Assembly: GCA_031973235.1 (NCBI GenBank)
Contig: DALYDM010000012.1
Location: 1 to 18,899 of the forward strand
Length of the DNA: 18,899 nt
Direction: 5' to 3'
Origin: JAGOQQ01 sp031973235
Lineage (GTDB): Bacteria; Patescibacteriota; Minisyncoccia; Phycocordibacterales; UBA9973
The position numbers were made by a program, and so were the translations under genes. Positions 1 to 8,307 of this stretch are shown piece by piece; within the stretch, counting starts at the first letter, position 1, and the number at the start of each line of letters is the position of its first letter. The notes under the pieces were generated by a model. That model saw only the letters and a list, made by a program, of their open reading frames with translations. It was not told the DNA's origin and ran no database searches.

Positions 1-207
1 CGCATTTAGCGGAAGTGAGCACAAAGTATCAACATGTTTTTTACTGATTACTCTTTCAATTGAATTTCTCACAAGAGAAAGATTGTGTAAGTACACACGT
101 TTATCTTCTTCATTCAATAATTTAAAGATTTCATCATTATCTTGAGCATTCACACCCAAAACAACGCACATACTCATTAGAATACTCACTACGATTATTT
201 TTTTCAT
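1..207 (-). CDS. Secreted protein of unknown function, N-terminal part
   Basis: An open frame of 69 codons runs from an ATG at 207 to the left edge without a stop, so the gene continues outside the window. The product starts with a classical Sec signal peptide: MKK, a hydrophobic stretch over residues 4-18, then a likely cleavage site after VNA (residues 19-21) before QD. The mature part visible is charged and probably helical, with one Cys at about residue 63. It matches no family I recognise. It is divergent from secG, sharing a gap of about 100 bases, and a TTGACA/TAGTAT promoter stands in front of it. The signal peptide, intact frame and promoter together make it real. Its function cannot be read from this fragment. 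Confidence 0.7.
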   Translation of the reverse strand, partial: MKKIIVVSILMSMCVVLGVNAQDNDEIFKLLNEEDKRVYLHNLSLVRNSIERVISKKHVDTLCSLPLNA

Positions 208-224
208 GACTTCGGTTTTTGTAT

Positions 225-252
225 ATACTACAACTATATATAATTTTGTCAA
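225..252 (-). promoter_or_regulatory. Promoter for the left-edge secreted-protein gene
   Basis: On the minus strand a perfect TTGACA (247-252) is followed after 16 bases by TAGTAT (225-230). Expected transcription start is near 218, giving a leader of only about 10 bases. An overlapping GTATAT at 18-base spacing could serve instead. It reads away from secG. Confidence 0.55.
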
Positions 253-274
253 TGATTCACCGGCAAATCATTTC

Positions 275-305
275 TTGCATTTTTATCAAAAATTTGGCAT
301 ACTAT
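275..305 (+). promoter_or_regulatory. Possible promoter for secG, close to the start codon
   Basis: TTGCAT (275-280) and TACTAT (300-305) lie 19 bases apart, with the -10 ending 5 bases before the secG ATG at 311. If used, transcription would start at or next to the ATG, giving a leaderless mRNA. The spacing is longer than ideal, so this is tentative, but the position matches clearer promoters at 11080 and 12172. Confidence 0.35.
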
Positions 306-310
306 TTGGC

Positions 311-538
311 ATGGAATCATTTTCTAATGTACTACCGTGGATTCAGATTATTCTTTCTGTAATTCTCATCATCGCGATTCTTCTACAGCAATCTGGCACA
401 GGACTCGGAGCAGGCCTAGGTGGAAGTGACTCAGTTATCTACCATACAAAACGTGGATCTGAAAAATTCCTTTTTAATCTGACGCTCGTGTTGGGAGTGC
501 TTTTTGTTGCACTTTCTATCGCACAAATTCTTCTTTAA
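311..538 (+). CDS. secG: Protein translocase subunit SecG
   Basis: This 75-residue protein is the small accessory subunit of the SecYEG channel and helps protein export at the cytoplasmic membrane. It has the family's layout: a first membrane helix (about residues 9-26), the SecG signature loop LLQQSGTGLGAGLGGSD, and a second helix (about 53-74) reaching the C-terminus. Length is typical. I chose the ATG at 311. The frame is open back to an ATG at 206, but that extension would add 35 residues with no SecG character and would run through the promoter region. No Shine-Dalgarno sequence is visible. It is the first gene of the plus-strand run, 46 bases before the peptide-binding protein. Confidence 0.93.
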   Translation: MESFSNVLPWIQIILSVILIIAILLQQSGTGLGAGLGGSDSVIYHTKRGSEKFLFNLTLVLGVLFVALSIAQILL

Positions 539-584
539 TTTAGTTCCATAAGAAGAACAACGTACATTAGTTCATTTTGTATTT

Positions 585-2312
585 ATGGATCAATCACATA
601 GTTTTTTTACACGTGGTATTCTCAAAAAATCATCGCTTACTCAAGCATTGCATGCACTATCAAAAAAAGAGTGGTACACATTTGTAGTATTTATTTCATT
701 ACTCATTCTTTCAACATTTGGCATTCTCTGGAAAATAAACAATGAATTTCTCGTCGATGTGCCCGCATATGGCGGAACAATCCATGAAGGAATCGTAGGG
801 ACACCGCGATTCATTAATCCAATTCTCGCATTATCTGATGCAGATCGAGACATCACATCACTTGTCTATTCTGGACTTATGAAAAAACTTCCAGATGGAA
901 CATTTTTTCCTGATATGGCTGAGTCATACTCATTGAGCGATGACGGTCTGGAGTATACTTTTGTCTTGAAACAAGGTATTACTTTTCATGATGGATACCC
1001 TCTTACAGCAGATGATGTGCTTTTTACCGTAAATAAGATAAAGGATCCTGTCATCAAAAGTCCGCGACGTCTCAACTGGGAAGGTGTATCAGTAGAAAAA
1101 ATCGATGATAGAACAATCACATTCACACTCAAGCAACCATTCGCGTCTTTTCTTGACAGTACAACAACTGGAATTGTACCCTCACATATTTGGGCAGATC
1201 TTACACCAGAAGAAATGAGTTTTAGTGATCTCAATAATTATGCTATTGGATCAGGACCGTTTGAAATTAAATCTATTCAAAAAAAATCATCTGGTATTCC
1301 AAGTACATATGAACTAAGATCATTCAAAAAATACATACTTGGTCGTGCATACCTAAATAAGATAGTTTTTCATTTTTATGCCAACGAAAAAGACTTAGCA
1401 AAAGCTATATCTTCAAACGACATTGATCATGCAAGCGGCCTCTCACCTTCTTATTCTGCAGAACTTGAAACTGATGGCTATCAAGTTGCCAACGGTGTAC
1501 TTCCTAGAATATTCGGACTTTACTACAACCAAACACAAGCTCCAGTATTCACAGATAGAAATGTAATAAAAGCAATCGATACTGCAATAGATAAAGAAAA
1601 AATTGTACGAGAAATTCTCTATGGATACGGTTCAGTAATTGATTCACCTGTGCCACAAAAAATTGTCGGCATGTCTGACATTACTCCATCATCGTATGAT
1701 TCTGCACGAAATATTCTTGATAATGCAGGATGGAAAATTAACGCAGATGGTGTACGAGAAAAGACAACTGGAAAGGAAACAAAGAAACTTGAATTTTCAA
1801 TTACAACAATTGACTCACCAGAACTCACAAAAGTTGCTGAATATATCAAACAAGACTTATTGGCAATTGGTATTCCAGTTGAAATTCGTGTGTACGACAT
1901 GGGAACACTTAACCAATCAATCATTCGCCCACGAAAATACGACATGCTTTTGTTTGGCCAGATAATCAACCACGAATCTGACCTTTTCGCATTTTGGCAT
2001 TCATCTCAGAGAAATGACCCAGGTCTAAATATTGCACAGTACGCAAACACAAAAGTAGACAAACTTCTTGAAACATTTATTTCTGAACTAGATGATGACT
2101 CACGATCAAAAACACTCTCTTCATTAAGGGATGAAATGAAAAAAGATTTCCCTGCAGTATTTCTATATTCTCCAGATTTTACATATGTAATACGCGATGA
2201 CATTAAAGGTGTCGACATTAGTGGAGTTGTACAACCTTCAGACAGATTCTCAACTATTACTTCATGGTATCTTTATTCGGATCGTGTGTGGAAAATATTT
2301 ATTAACAAGTAA
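585..2312 (+). CDS. Membrane-anchored oligopeptide-binding protein (SBP_bac_5)
   Basis: A 575-residue solute-binding protein of the DppA/OppA type (SBP family 5), which captures peptides outside the membrane for ABC import. The family pattern is clear: GGT-x(4)-G near residue 63, then PRFINPILA, DGTFFPDMAESYSLSDDG, the LKQGITFHDGYPLTADDVLFT block around residues 127-148, and later an RNVIKAIDTAIDKEKIV segment. Instead of a lipoprotein signal with a Cys it has a short cytoplasmic N-terminus and one membrane helix at about residues 31-50, so it should be tethered by that helix. No permease or ATPase genes are adjacent. It may serve a transporter encoded elsewhere or act alone. It lies 27 bases before the RNase J gene and is probably co-transcribed with it. 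Confidence 0.88.
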   Translation: MDQSHSFFTRGILKKSSLTQALHALSKKEWYTFVVFISLLILSTFGILWKINNEFLVDVPAYGGTIHEGIVGTPRFINPILALSDADRDITSLVYSGLMKKLPDGTFFPDMAESYSLSDDGLEYTFVLKQGITFHDGYPLTADDVLFTVNKIKDPVIKSPRRLNWEGVSVEKIDDRTITFTLKQPFASFLDSTTTGIVPSHIWADLTPEEMSFSDLNNYAIGSGPFEIKSIQKKSSGIPSTYELRSFKKYILGRAYLNKIVFHFYANEKDLAKAISSNDIDHASGLSPSYSAELETDGYQVANGVLPRIFGLYYNQTQAPVFTDRNVIKAIDTAIDKEKIVREILYGYGSVIDSPVPQKIVGMSDITPSSYDSARNILDNAGWKINADGVREKTTGKETKKLEFSITTIDSPELTKVAEYIKQDLLAIGIPVEIRVYDMGTLNQSIIRPRKYDMLLFGQIINHESDLFAFWHSSQRNDPGLNIAQYANTKVDKLLETFISELDDDSRSKTLSSLRDEMKKDFPAVFLYSPDFTYVIRDDIKGVDISGVVQPSDRFSTITSWYLYSDRVWKIFINK

Positions 2313-2339
2313 TTACTATTATTAAAAGAACAAAAAAAT

Positions 2340-4274
2340 ATGACTGAACAGAACAAACAAGGCCGATGGACTCCTCGACAAAAACCAAAAGGGACTCATC
2401 CTTCTCCTCACCCACAACAACATAAAAAGACTCAACCATCCAACGATGGACAGAAGACTCATGGTCACTCAGCGAAAAAGGCTGGGCCAAAAGCTCGAAC
2501 ATATCAATATTCGGGCAAAGGTGCTCCCCGAGGAAGAAGTCCGCAGCAGCACCGTGGTCACAAAAAAAATACTACAATTCCACCGGTACTTCCTGGTGTT
2601 ATTCGAATTATTCCACTTGGAGGTGTTGAAGAGATTGGAAAGAACATGATTGCAATCGAAACATCAGATGATTTGATTGTTGTTGATGCAGGAATGCAAT
2701 TTGCATCAGATGACACTCCTGGAATTGACTACATTATTCCAAACACTCGATATCTCGAAGAAAGAAAAGATAAGATCCGCGCAATGATTATCACGCACGG
2801 ACACCTCGATCACATCGGTGGAGTTCCACTTGTACTTTCACGTATCGGAAACCCTCCAGTCTATTCGAGAAATCTTTCAATTCTTCTCATGAAGAAACGT
2901 CAATCAGAATTCCCTCAACTTCCCGCATTGAATGCACAAATTGTAGAAAAGGATCAATCAATAACTCTCGGTAAAATGCATATCAAATTCTGGGGTGTCA
3001 CTCACACTATTCCGGATTCTATGGGAATCATTGTAGATACTCCATATGGTCAGATTGTCACACCTGGAGATTACAAACTAGATCATGTTGATGGTATCCC
3101 AACTGCAAGCGAAGAAAAAGAATATAAGCAATTTGACAATGCAAACGTATTGCTTCTTATGACTGACTCAACCAACATTGAGAACGAAGGTTTTTCACTT
3201 CCTGAATTCAAAGTACACATCGGACTTGAAAATCTTATTCGTGAAAACAAAGGCGGAAGAATCATCATTGCTGCATTCGCATCACATATCACTCGTTTGA
3301 TAAAAATTATCAATATTGCCGAAGAGTTCAACAAAAAAATTGTAGTTGAAGGTCGTTCGATGAAAAACAATATTGATATTGTCATTCAAGCAGGACTTGT
3401 GACACCAAAAAAAGGAACCATTATTCCAGTCGAAGAAATGGAAAACTATCCTCACGACAAAATAATTGTACTTATGACAGGTGCTCAAGGAGAAGAATTC
3501 GCTGCACTAAACAGAGCAGCAATGGGTACTCATGCAAAATTCAAACTCCGAAAAGGAGATACGATTATTCTTTCGGCATCTATCGTTCCAGGAAATGAAA
3601 TTGCAGTTGCAAAAATGAAAGACGGACTTGCACGACAAGGTGTAAACATTGTGACATACAGAACATCCGGTGAAGACTATGTCCACGCTACAGGACACGG
3701 AAACAAGGAAGATATCAAATGGCTCCACAGAAAAACTCATCCAAAATTCTTTGTTCCTATTCACGGACATCATCACATGCTTCAATCTCATAAAAGACTT
3801 GCAATGGAGCTTGGTATGCCTGAAGAAAATATTGTAGTACCTGACAACGGAACGATTATTGAAATTATCGAAAATGGTACGAAGATTGTGACTCGACCAG
3901 AAAAAGCACCAGGGGCACCTATGATTGTTGACGGATTTTCTGTTGGTGATGTACAAGACGTCGTGATCAGAGACAGACAAATGCTTGCACAAGATGGAAT
4001 GTTTGTTGTGATTGCATCAATTGATACAAATACTGGAAAACTTCGAAAGTCACCTGATCTCATTTCTCGCGGTTTCGTATACCTCAAAGAAAACCAAGAG
4101 CTTCTTCGACAGGCACGAATAATAATCAAAAAAACTATCGAAGATAATACCCAATCAATGAATCCTATCAACTTCGACATTATTAAAACTGTCATAGGAG
4201 ATCAAGTTTCAAAATTCCTATACCAAAAAACAGCAAAACGTCCACTTGTCATTCCTGTGATATTATCAATGTAG
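2340..4274 (+). CDS. rnj: Ribonuclease J with a basic N-terminal extension
   Basis: RNase J is a metallo-beta-lactamase/beta-CASP ribonuclease with endonuclease and 5'-3' exonuclease activity, central to mRNA decay and rRNA processing where RNase E is absent. The zinc-binding HGHLDH is at residues 153-158, preceded by PLGGVEEIGKNM and followed by TPGDYKLDH and the beta-CASP region (TDSTN, MTGAQGEE). HATGHG and the C-terminal SRGFVYLKE region also fit. It has 644 residues against about 555 usual. The excess is mainly the first 84 residues, a disordered His/Lys/Gln/Pro/Gly-rich tail that could bind RNA or ribosomes (inference). The late histidine motif reads VPIHGHHHML (H475 onward), where the usual form is close to VPVHGEYRML. 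Only 3 bases separate it from the MFS gene. Confidence 0.94.
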   Translation: MTEQNKQGRWTPRQKPKGTHPSPHPQQHKKTQPSNDGQKTHGHSAKKAGPKARTYQYSGKGAPRGRSPQQHRGHKKNTTIPPVLPGVIRIIPLGGVEEIGKNMIAIETSDDLIVVDAGMQFASDDTPGIDYIIPNTRYLEERKDKIRAMIITHGHLDHIGGVPLVLSRIGNPPVYSRNLSILLMKKRQSEFPQLPALNAQIVEKDQSITLGKMHIKFWGVTHTIPDSMGIIVDTPYGQIVTPGDYKLDHVDGIPTASEEKEYKQFDNANVLLLMTDSTNIENEGFSLPEFKVHIGLENLIRENKGGRIIIAAFASHITRLIKIINIAEEFNKKIVVEGRSMKNNIDIVIQAGLVTPKKGTIIPVEEMENYPHDKIIVLMTGAQGEEFAALNRAAMGTHAKFKLRKGDTIILSASIVPGNEIAVAKMKDGLARQGVNIVTYRTSGEDYVHATGHGNKEDIKWLHRKTHPKFFVPIHGHHHMLQSHKRLAMELGMPEENIVVPDNGTIIEIIENGTKIVTRPEKAPGAPMIVDGFSVGDVQDVVIRDRQMLAQDGMFVVIASIDTNTGKLRKSPDLISRGFVYLKENQELLRQARIIIKKTIEDNTQSMNPINFDIIKTVIGDQVSKFLYQKTAKRPLVIPVILSM

Positions 4275-4277
4275 GAT

Positions 4278-5435
4278 ATGATGAATAGAATTTTTCGCAC
4301 ACCGCTTAAGATGCTTTATGCAGGTACAGTTTTTTTTGCATTTCAAACTGCTATCACTGCATATATAAACTCAACCGCAATTGGGAATCATCTTCGTGGT
4401 AGCGATGTTGGAATTATCTATAGCAGCTCTGCCATAGTGACACTTCTCGGATTGTATTTACTTCCACACATACTTAAAAAGTTCGGAAATTTTAAAACAT
4501 CAATTTCACTTGTCGCACTTTCTTTAATGTCACTAGTAGCAATTTCAAGTGTGCGACATTCTAGTATTTTGTTGTTTTTCATTATATATCTTGTTACAAG
4601 TACTTTGATTTCGTATTGTCTAGATATATACATTGAGCATTACTCAAAAACAGAATCAACAGGTCAAACACGCGGAATATACCTTACTCTCATCAACGCA
4701 GCGTGGGTCTGTGCGCCGTTTATTGCAGGACTGCTTGCATCAAGAAATATATACAGCATATATGTACTTGGAGGTCTAACGACCCTTCCACTCGCAGCTG
4801 TATTAATTCTGAAATTTTCCGATTTCAAAGATGCACACTATCACCACATTTCATTTAGAAAAACATTTACCCGATTGCTCGGATCAAAAAATTTGAGGAA
4901 CATATTTGCGTCAAATTTTTTGCTCAATTTTTTCTATTCATGGATGGTTATCTTTAGTCCATTGTACTTGCACAACGAGCTTGGCATCTCTTGGTCGACA
5001 ATTGGAATAATTTTCACCGTAATGCTCTTACCGTTTGTACTATTTGAGTATCCACTCGGTAAAATCGCAGATAAAAAAACTGGTGAAAAAGAAATTCTCA
5101 TTGCTGGATTTTTGGTAATGAGTATTTCTACAGCACTCTTTGCATTTAGTTCAACAGCATCAATCATACTTATTACTGCAATTCTCTTCTTTACACGAAC
5201 TGGTGCAAGTATGGTAGAAATCATGTCTGAAACATATTTCTTTAAAAAGGTGGATGAGAACGATCCAGAAATGATTAGTATTTTTCGATACACCTCACCA
5301 CTTGCATATCTTATCGGACCGTTATGTGCAACAGTAGTCCTTCAAATGTTTTCTTATCAAACCCTATTTATTGTACTTTCAGTCATTTTGCTTTTAGGTA
5401 TATATTTTTCGCATGAAATCACAGACACAAAATAA
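4278..5435 (+). CDS. Major facilitator superfamily transporter
   Basis: A 385-residue polytopic membrane protein with about 11-12 hydrophobic helices in two halves around a central cytoplasmic loop (about residues 180-200), as in MFS secondary transporters. Loops after helix 2 (LPHILKKFGNFKT) and in the second half (PLGKIADKKTGEKE) resemble the MFS motif A position between helices 2-3 and 8-9. Substrate cannot be told: efflux or nutrient transport are both possible. Two adjacent ATG codons (4278 and 4281) could start it. It follows the RNase J stop after 3 bases, so translation is probably coupled, and its last 23 bases overlap the pseudouridine synthase gene. Confidence 0.82.
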   Translation: MMNRIFRTPLKMLYAGTVFFAFQTAITAYINSTAIGNHLRGSDVGIIYSSSAIVTLLGLYLLPHILKKFGNFKTSISLVALSLMSLVAISSVRHSSILLFFIIYLVTSTLISYCLDIYIEHYSKTESTGQTRGIYLTLINAAWVCAPFIAGLLASRNIYSIYVLGGLTTLPLAAVLILKFSDFKDAHYHHISFRKTFTRLLGSKNLRNIFASNFLLNFFYSWMVIFSPLYLHNELGISWSTIGIIFTVMLLPFVLFEYPLGKIADKKTGEKEILIAGFLVMSISTALFAFSSTASIILITAILFFTRTGASMVEIMSETYFFKKVDENDPEMISIFRYTSPLAYLIGPLCATVVLQMFSYQTLFIVLSVILLLGIYFSHEITDTK

Positions 5436-6153
5436 TCAAGGTGAATCAATACGACTCAATCTCCACATGGCACAGGTCGGATTCACCACTCGTCGTGGTG
5501 CTGATGAACTTATCAAAAAAGGAGAAGTTTTTGTAAATGGAGTCATGGCAGTACTTGGCCAAAAAGTCTCACCAAAAGACACTATCGAAATCCGAAAATA
5601 CACCCCAAATGTCCCATATGTGTATTTTGCATACAACAAACCCGTTGGAATTGTCACAGTAAATCCAGGGAGTGGAGAAAAGGATATTTTAAGCACCACA
5701 AAATTTCCTACAAAAGTATTTCCTGTAGGACGACTCGATAAAGACTCACATGGATTGATCATTATGACAAATGATGGACGAGTCACTTCCCATCTCTTGT
5801 CTCCAGAAAAAGAACATGAAAAAGAATACGTAGTTCAAACAGACACAGAGTACAACGAATTTTTTCTAAATAAACTTTCACGAGGTGTAAAATTTGAAAC
5901 ATACACAACAAAACCATGTAAAACAAAAGGCTTAGGACCTGACACTTTCTCAATAATCCTTACCGAAGGCAAGAACAGACAAATCAGAAGAATGGTTTCG
6001 GTATTTAGACATTTTGTCAAAGATCTGAAGCGTATCCGAATAGAAAATATCAAATTAGGCACACTCAAAGAAGGAACATTTCGTGTAATTGAAGGCAAAG
6101 AACTTGATACATTTTTGAAAAAAATTGGAATAAACAAAACCCAGTCATTATAA
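5413..6153 (+). CDS. RluF/RsuA-family rRNA pseudouridine synthase
   Basis: This 246-residue enzyme should isomerise specific uridines in rRNA to pseudouridine. An N-terminal S4 RNA-binding domain (residues 13-60, with RRGADELIKKGEVFVNG) precedes the catalytic domain beginning YNKPVGIVT. The family's GRLDKDSHGL motif carries the catalytic aspartate, D109. Near the C-terminus NRQIRRM and the K-x(2)-R-x-R-I segment match RluF/RluB-type enzymes, and RluF is the closest by eye. The target position is not predictable from sequence alone. Translation starts inside the MFS gene with a 23-base overlap. The stop codon lies in the loop-to-stem part of a terminator that closes the plus-strand operon. Confidence 0.9.
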   Translation: MKSQTQNNQGESIRLNLHMAQVGFTTRRGADELIKKGEVFVNGVMAVLGQKVSPKDTIEIRKYTPNVPYVYFAYNKPVGIVTVNPGSGEKDILSTTKFPTKVFPVGRLDKDSHGLIIMTNDGRVTSHLLSPEKEHEKEYVVQTDTEYNEFFLNKLSRGVKFETYTTKPCKTKGLGPDTFSIILTEGKNRQIRRMVSVFRHFVKDLKRIRIENIKLGTLKEGTFRVIEGKELDTFLKKIGINKTQSL

Positions 6154-6163
6154 CTGGGTTTTT
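6136..6163. terminator. Bidirectional terminator between convergent genes
   Basis: A perfect 10-bp stem (6136-6145 paired with 6153-6162) with a 7-base loop has AAAA on the 5' side and TTTTT on the 3' side, so it can end transcription in both directions. It overlaps the stop codon of the pseudouridine synthase and lies just beyond the stop of the convergent gene at 6166. Confidence 0.85.
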
Positions 6164-6165
6164 AA

Positions 6166-6858
6166 TTAACATAGAATAAATGGAACATCGACTCCTTCAA
6201 GAATAAAATTTGACGAAACGACGCTAACTCTATATGCTTCTCCGCATAAGTTAAACACGTGTATCACATCATCATTCTTCTTAAGACTTTTATACTTAGC
6301 CATGCAAATAATTCTTTGAGGTGCATTAGTTACTGCTAATTTGAATTGTAGCAACTCCTCAAATGCAAGCACGAGAGATAAGGTACAGAAGATATCCTGA
6401 ATAAAAATCCTTTGATGTGAAGAAAAAATCTTTTCAAGATACATTCTTGTTAAAATTCCAGTTTCTTCAGACGATGCAATGAAGAATGACTCTGTAAAAA
6501 ATGAATCGCAATTCACTAGAAAACCAATTTTCCGAATCGGAAAAGTGAGATTTTGATTTCCCTCTCCATTCATTACCCACGGGCGACTTGAAATCGAGTT
6601 TGAACATAGTGACATCACTTGGTCCTTTCTTATTTTAATTCGCATCAGTTCATCACTAAGGAGTAATTGATTGGTCACACCTTGCCTTCTTTTTACAAAA
6701 GCATTTTCTTTCTTCAATAAAATCTTTAATTGTCGTGCATAATGAATTTGAAGTTGAATAATATCGTGTGCAATATTTCTTCTCACGAAAGAATCAACTT
6801 TGAGTGCGTCAGAACGATAGTCATTAGCGAGTACATCGATGTCAGCTTGTTTATTCAT
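6166..6858 (-). CDS. Hypothetical protein, 230 residues, family not recognised
   Basis: I do not recognise this protein. It starts with a charged helical region (residues 1-75, rich in Lys, Arg, Asp and Gln). A mixed alpha/beta-looking part follows with hydrophobic strands and a helix around residues 150-178 (IFIQDIFCTLSLVLAFEELLQ) that is amphipathic rather than a clear membrane segment. It has no signal peptide. Four Cys are spread along it (about residues 84, 158, 184 and 205), with another as the last residue. The gene stands alone, flanked by terminators on both sides (6136-6163 and 6926-6960) and with its own TATAAT box, so it is a single-gene transcription unit. The antisense strand also carries long open frames, but the promoter and terminator placement support this strand. 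Confidence 0.7.
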   Translation of the reverse strand: MNKQADIDVLANDYRSDALKVDSFVRRNIAHDIIQLQIHYARQLKILLKKENAFVKRRQGVTNQLLLSDELMRIKIRKDQVMSLCSNSISSRPWVMNGEGNQNLTFPIRKIGFLVNCDSFFTESFFIASSEETGILTRMYLEKIFSSHQRIFIQDIFCTLSLVLAFEELLQFKLAVTNAPQRIICMAKYKSLKKNDDVIHVFNLCGEAYRVSVVSSNFILEGVDVPFILC

Positions 6859-6893
6859 GTGTATTGGGTTTTAAGGTTCAATTTTTTGTCTGA

Positions 6894-6926
6894 ATTATAC
6901 TGTATACGACTGACGCAAAATGTCAA
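6894..6926 (-). promoter_or_regulatory. Putative promoter for the 230-residue unknown gene
   Basis: A perfect minus-strand TATAAT (6894-6899) lies about 35 bases before the ATG. A perfect TTGACA is at 6921-6926 but 21 bases away, longer than a standard spacer, so the -35 assignment is doubtful. The TTGACA directly abuts the upstream HtrA terminator hairpin. The predicted leader is about 29 bases and contains no Shine-Dalgarno sequence. Confidence 0.45.
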
Positions 6927-6960
6927 TAGAAAATCGGCACGCATAGTGCCGATTTTCTAT
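6926..6960 (-). terminator. Terminator of the M3-mutY-htrA operon
   Basis: A perfect 15-bp stem (6926-6940 paired with 6946-6960) with a 5-base loop. On the minus strand the 3' arm ends in GATTTTCTAT. The 5' arm includes the htrA stop codon at 6957-6959, so the hairpin begins inside the coding sequence. Confidence 0.88.
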
Positions 6961-8300
6961 TCATTTTCTTCTGGTGCTTTTTCAAGTACAACGCGTACTT
7001 CCTTTTCCGCGCCCTTGGAGAGAATTTTAAGATTAAGCATATCACCGATTTTCTTATCGCGAATTATCATCGCCAAATTTGTATCTTCGTCTAGTTTTTT
7101 TCCATCAACTTCTAGGATAATATCATTCTCAACGATTCCAGCTTTATCAGCGGGTGACCCAGGAATAACCGCAAGATCTTCTTTTGTCTCTCCTTTCGAA
7201 ACTATTACTCCGTAATCAACTGAAAGATTATTCTTTTCCTTGAGCGACTGAGTAATTTGAGCATATCTCACCCCAAGATATGGTCTGACAATCTTTCCGG
7301 TCTGACGCACTGAGTCAACTACATTTTTCACTGCGTTTGAAGGTAATGCAAATCCAATATTTTCAGAACCTTGTGCCACCGCCACATTTACACCCACAAC
7401 TTCCCCTGAAAGATCCAGAAGTGGACCTCCAGAATTCCCTGGATTAATCGCTGCATCAGTTTGAATAACATGATCAAGAAGTTCTGACTTGCCGGCTCCA
7501 TCACTTGCGGTAATTGATCGCGCAAGACCAGATACAACTCCTACGGAGACTGTATTTCGAAACTCTGCCAACGCATTACCAATTGCTATTACTGATTGCC
7601 CAACCTGAATTTTGTCTGAATCAGCAAACTCAAGATATGAAAATCCTGTACCTTTGACTTGAAGCACTGCGATATCCAGTACACTATCTCGGGCAAGAAC
7701 TTTCGCATCATATTTCTTTCCATCATTGGTAAACACTGTATACTCCGCATCCTTATCACTCACTACATGTTTATTTGTCACAAGAAGTCCTGTTGATGAC
7801 ACAAAAAATCCTGATCCACCGCCAATCTCCTTTTTTTCTGTTCCGTTTTGTTTTACTTTTGGAGTATTAAAAAATAATCCGGGAAACATATCTCCAAATG
7901 GGTTTGATTGCTCATAATAAGTTTCGTACTTAGGAACGTCTTTAGTTATTACGATAGAAACAACCGCCGGGCTCGTCTTCTTAACAGCATTTACCACAAA
8001 TGATTCTTGAGTAAATGCTTTTAGGTTTGCATTCTCTGATGTGTCAGATTTTGAGGTAGTATCTTGAGAATAAAAATCAGTCGCAAGCATTCGAAAAAGA
8101 TACCCTCTATTAGAAATCAAAAGTATCGAGACAATCACCATCACAACAAGTGCCCCACAAACACCAGCAACAAATGGTGACATGTTCATTTTTTTAAACT
8201 TCGACACTAGCTGAGTATAAAATTTAGATTGATTATTATTACTTATCACTTCTCGATCAGTATTCTCATTAACTTCATTTTGTGCTTTGTGGTCAAACAT
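6957..8300 (-). CDS. htrA: HtrA/DegP-type membrane-anchored serine protease
   Basis: A 447-residue envelope protease that degrades or refolds damaged exported proteins. A short cytoplasmic N-terminus is followed by one membrane helix (about residues 42-63) that anchors the rest outside. The trypsin-like domain has the full triad: H178 in TNKHVV, D209 in DIAVL and S290 in GNSGGP. One PDZ domain follows (about residues 340-440, with the GSPADKAGI and GDxI-like ENDIILEVDG segments), the single-PDZ layout of DegS or Gram-positive HtrA. The gene starts 7 bases after the mutY stop and shares its transcript with mutY and the M3 peptidase. No ribosome-binding site is visible before the ATG. The stop codon lies inside the terminator stem. 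Confidence 0.93.
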   Translation of the reverse strand: MFDHKAQNEVNENTDREVISNNNQSKFYTQLVSKFKKMNMSPFVAGVCGALVVMVIVSILLISNRGYLFRMLATDFYSQDTTSKSDTSENANLKAFTQESFVVNAVKKTSPAVVSIVITKDVPKYETYYEQSNPFGDMFPGLFFNTPKVKQNGTEKKEIGGGSGFFVSSTGLLVTNKHVVSDKDAEYTVFTNDGKKYDAKVLARDSVLDIAVLQVKGTGFSYLEFADSDKIQVGQSVIAIGNALAEFRNTVSVGVVSGLARSITASDGAGKSELLDHVIQTDAAINPGNSGGPLLDLSGEVVGVNVAVAQGSENIGFALPSNAVKNVVDSVRQTGKIVRPYLGVRYAQITQSLKEKNNLSVDYGVIVSKGETKEDLAVIPGSPADKAGIVENDIILEVDGKKLDEDTNLAMIIRDKKIGDMLNLKILSKGAEKEVRVVLEKAPEENE

Positions 8301-8307
8301 ACAAATA

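Noticed and set aside
206..310. Upstream ATG that would lengthen SecG by 35 residues
   Set aside because: The extension has no SecG features, crosses the divergent promoter region and overlaps the start of the minus-strand gene at 207. The ATG at 311 gives a normal SecG.
6730..7215. Plus-strand open frame of 161 codons
   Set aside because: It is antisense to the 3' end of htrA and the 5' end of the 230-residue gene, crosses a strong terminator and a promoter, and shows no domain.
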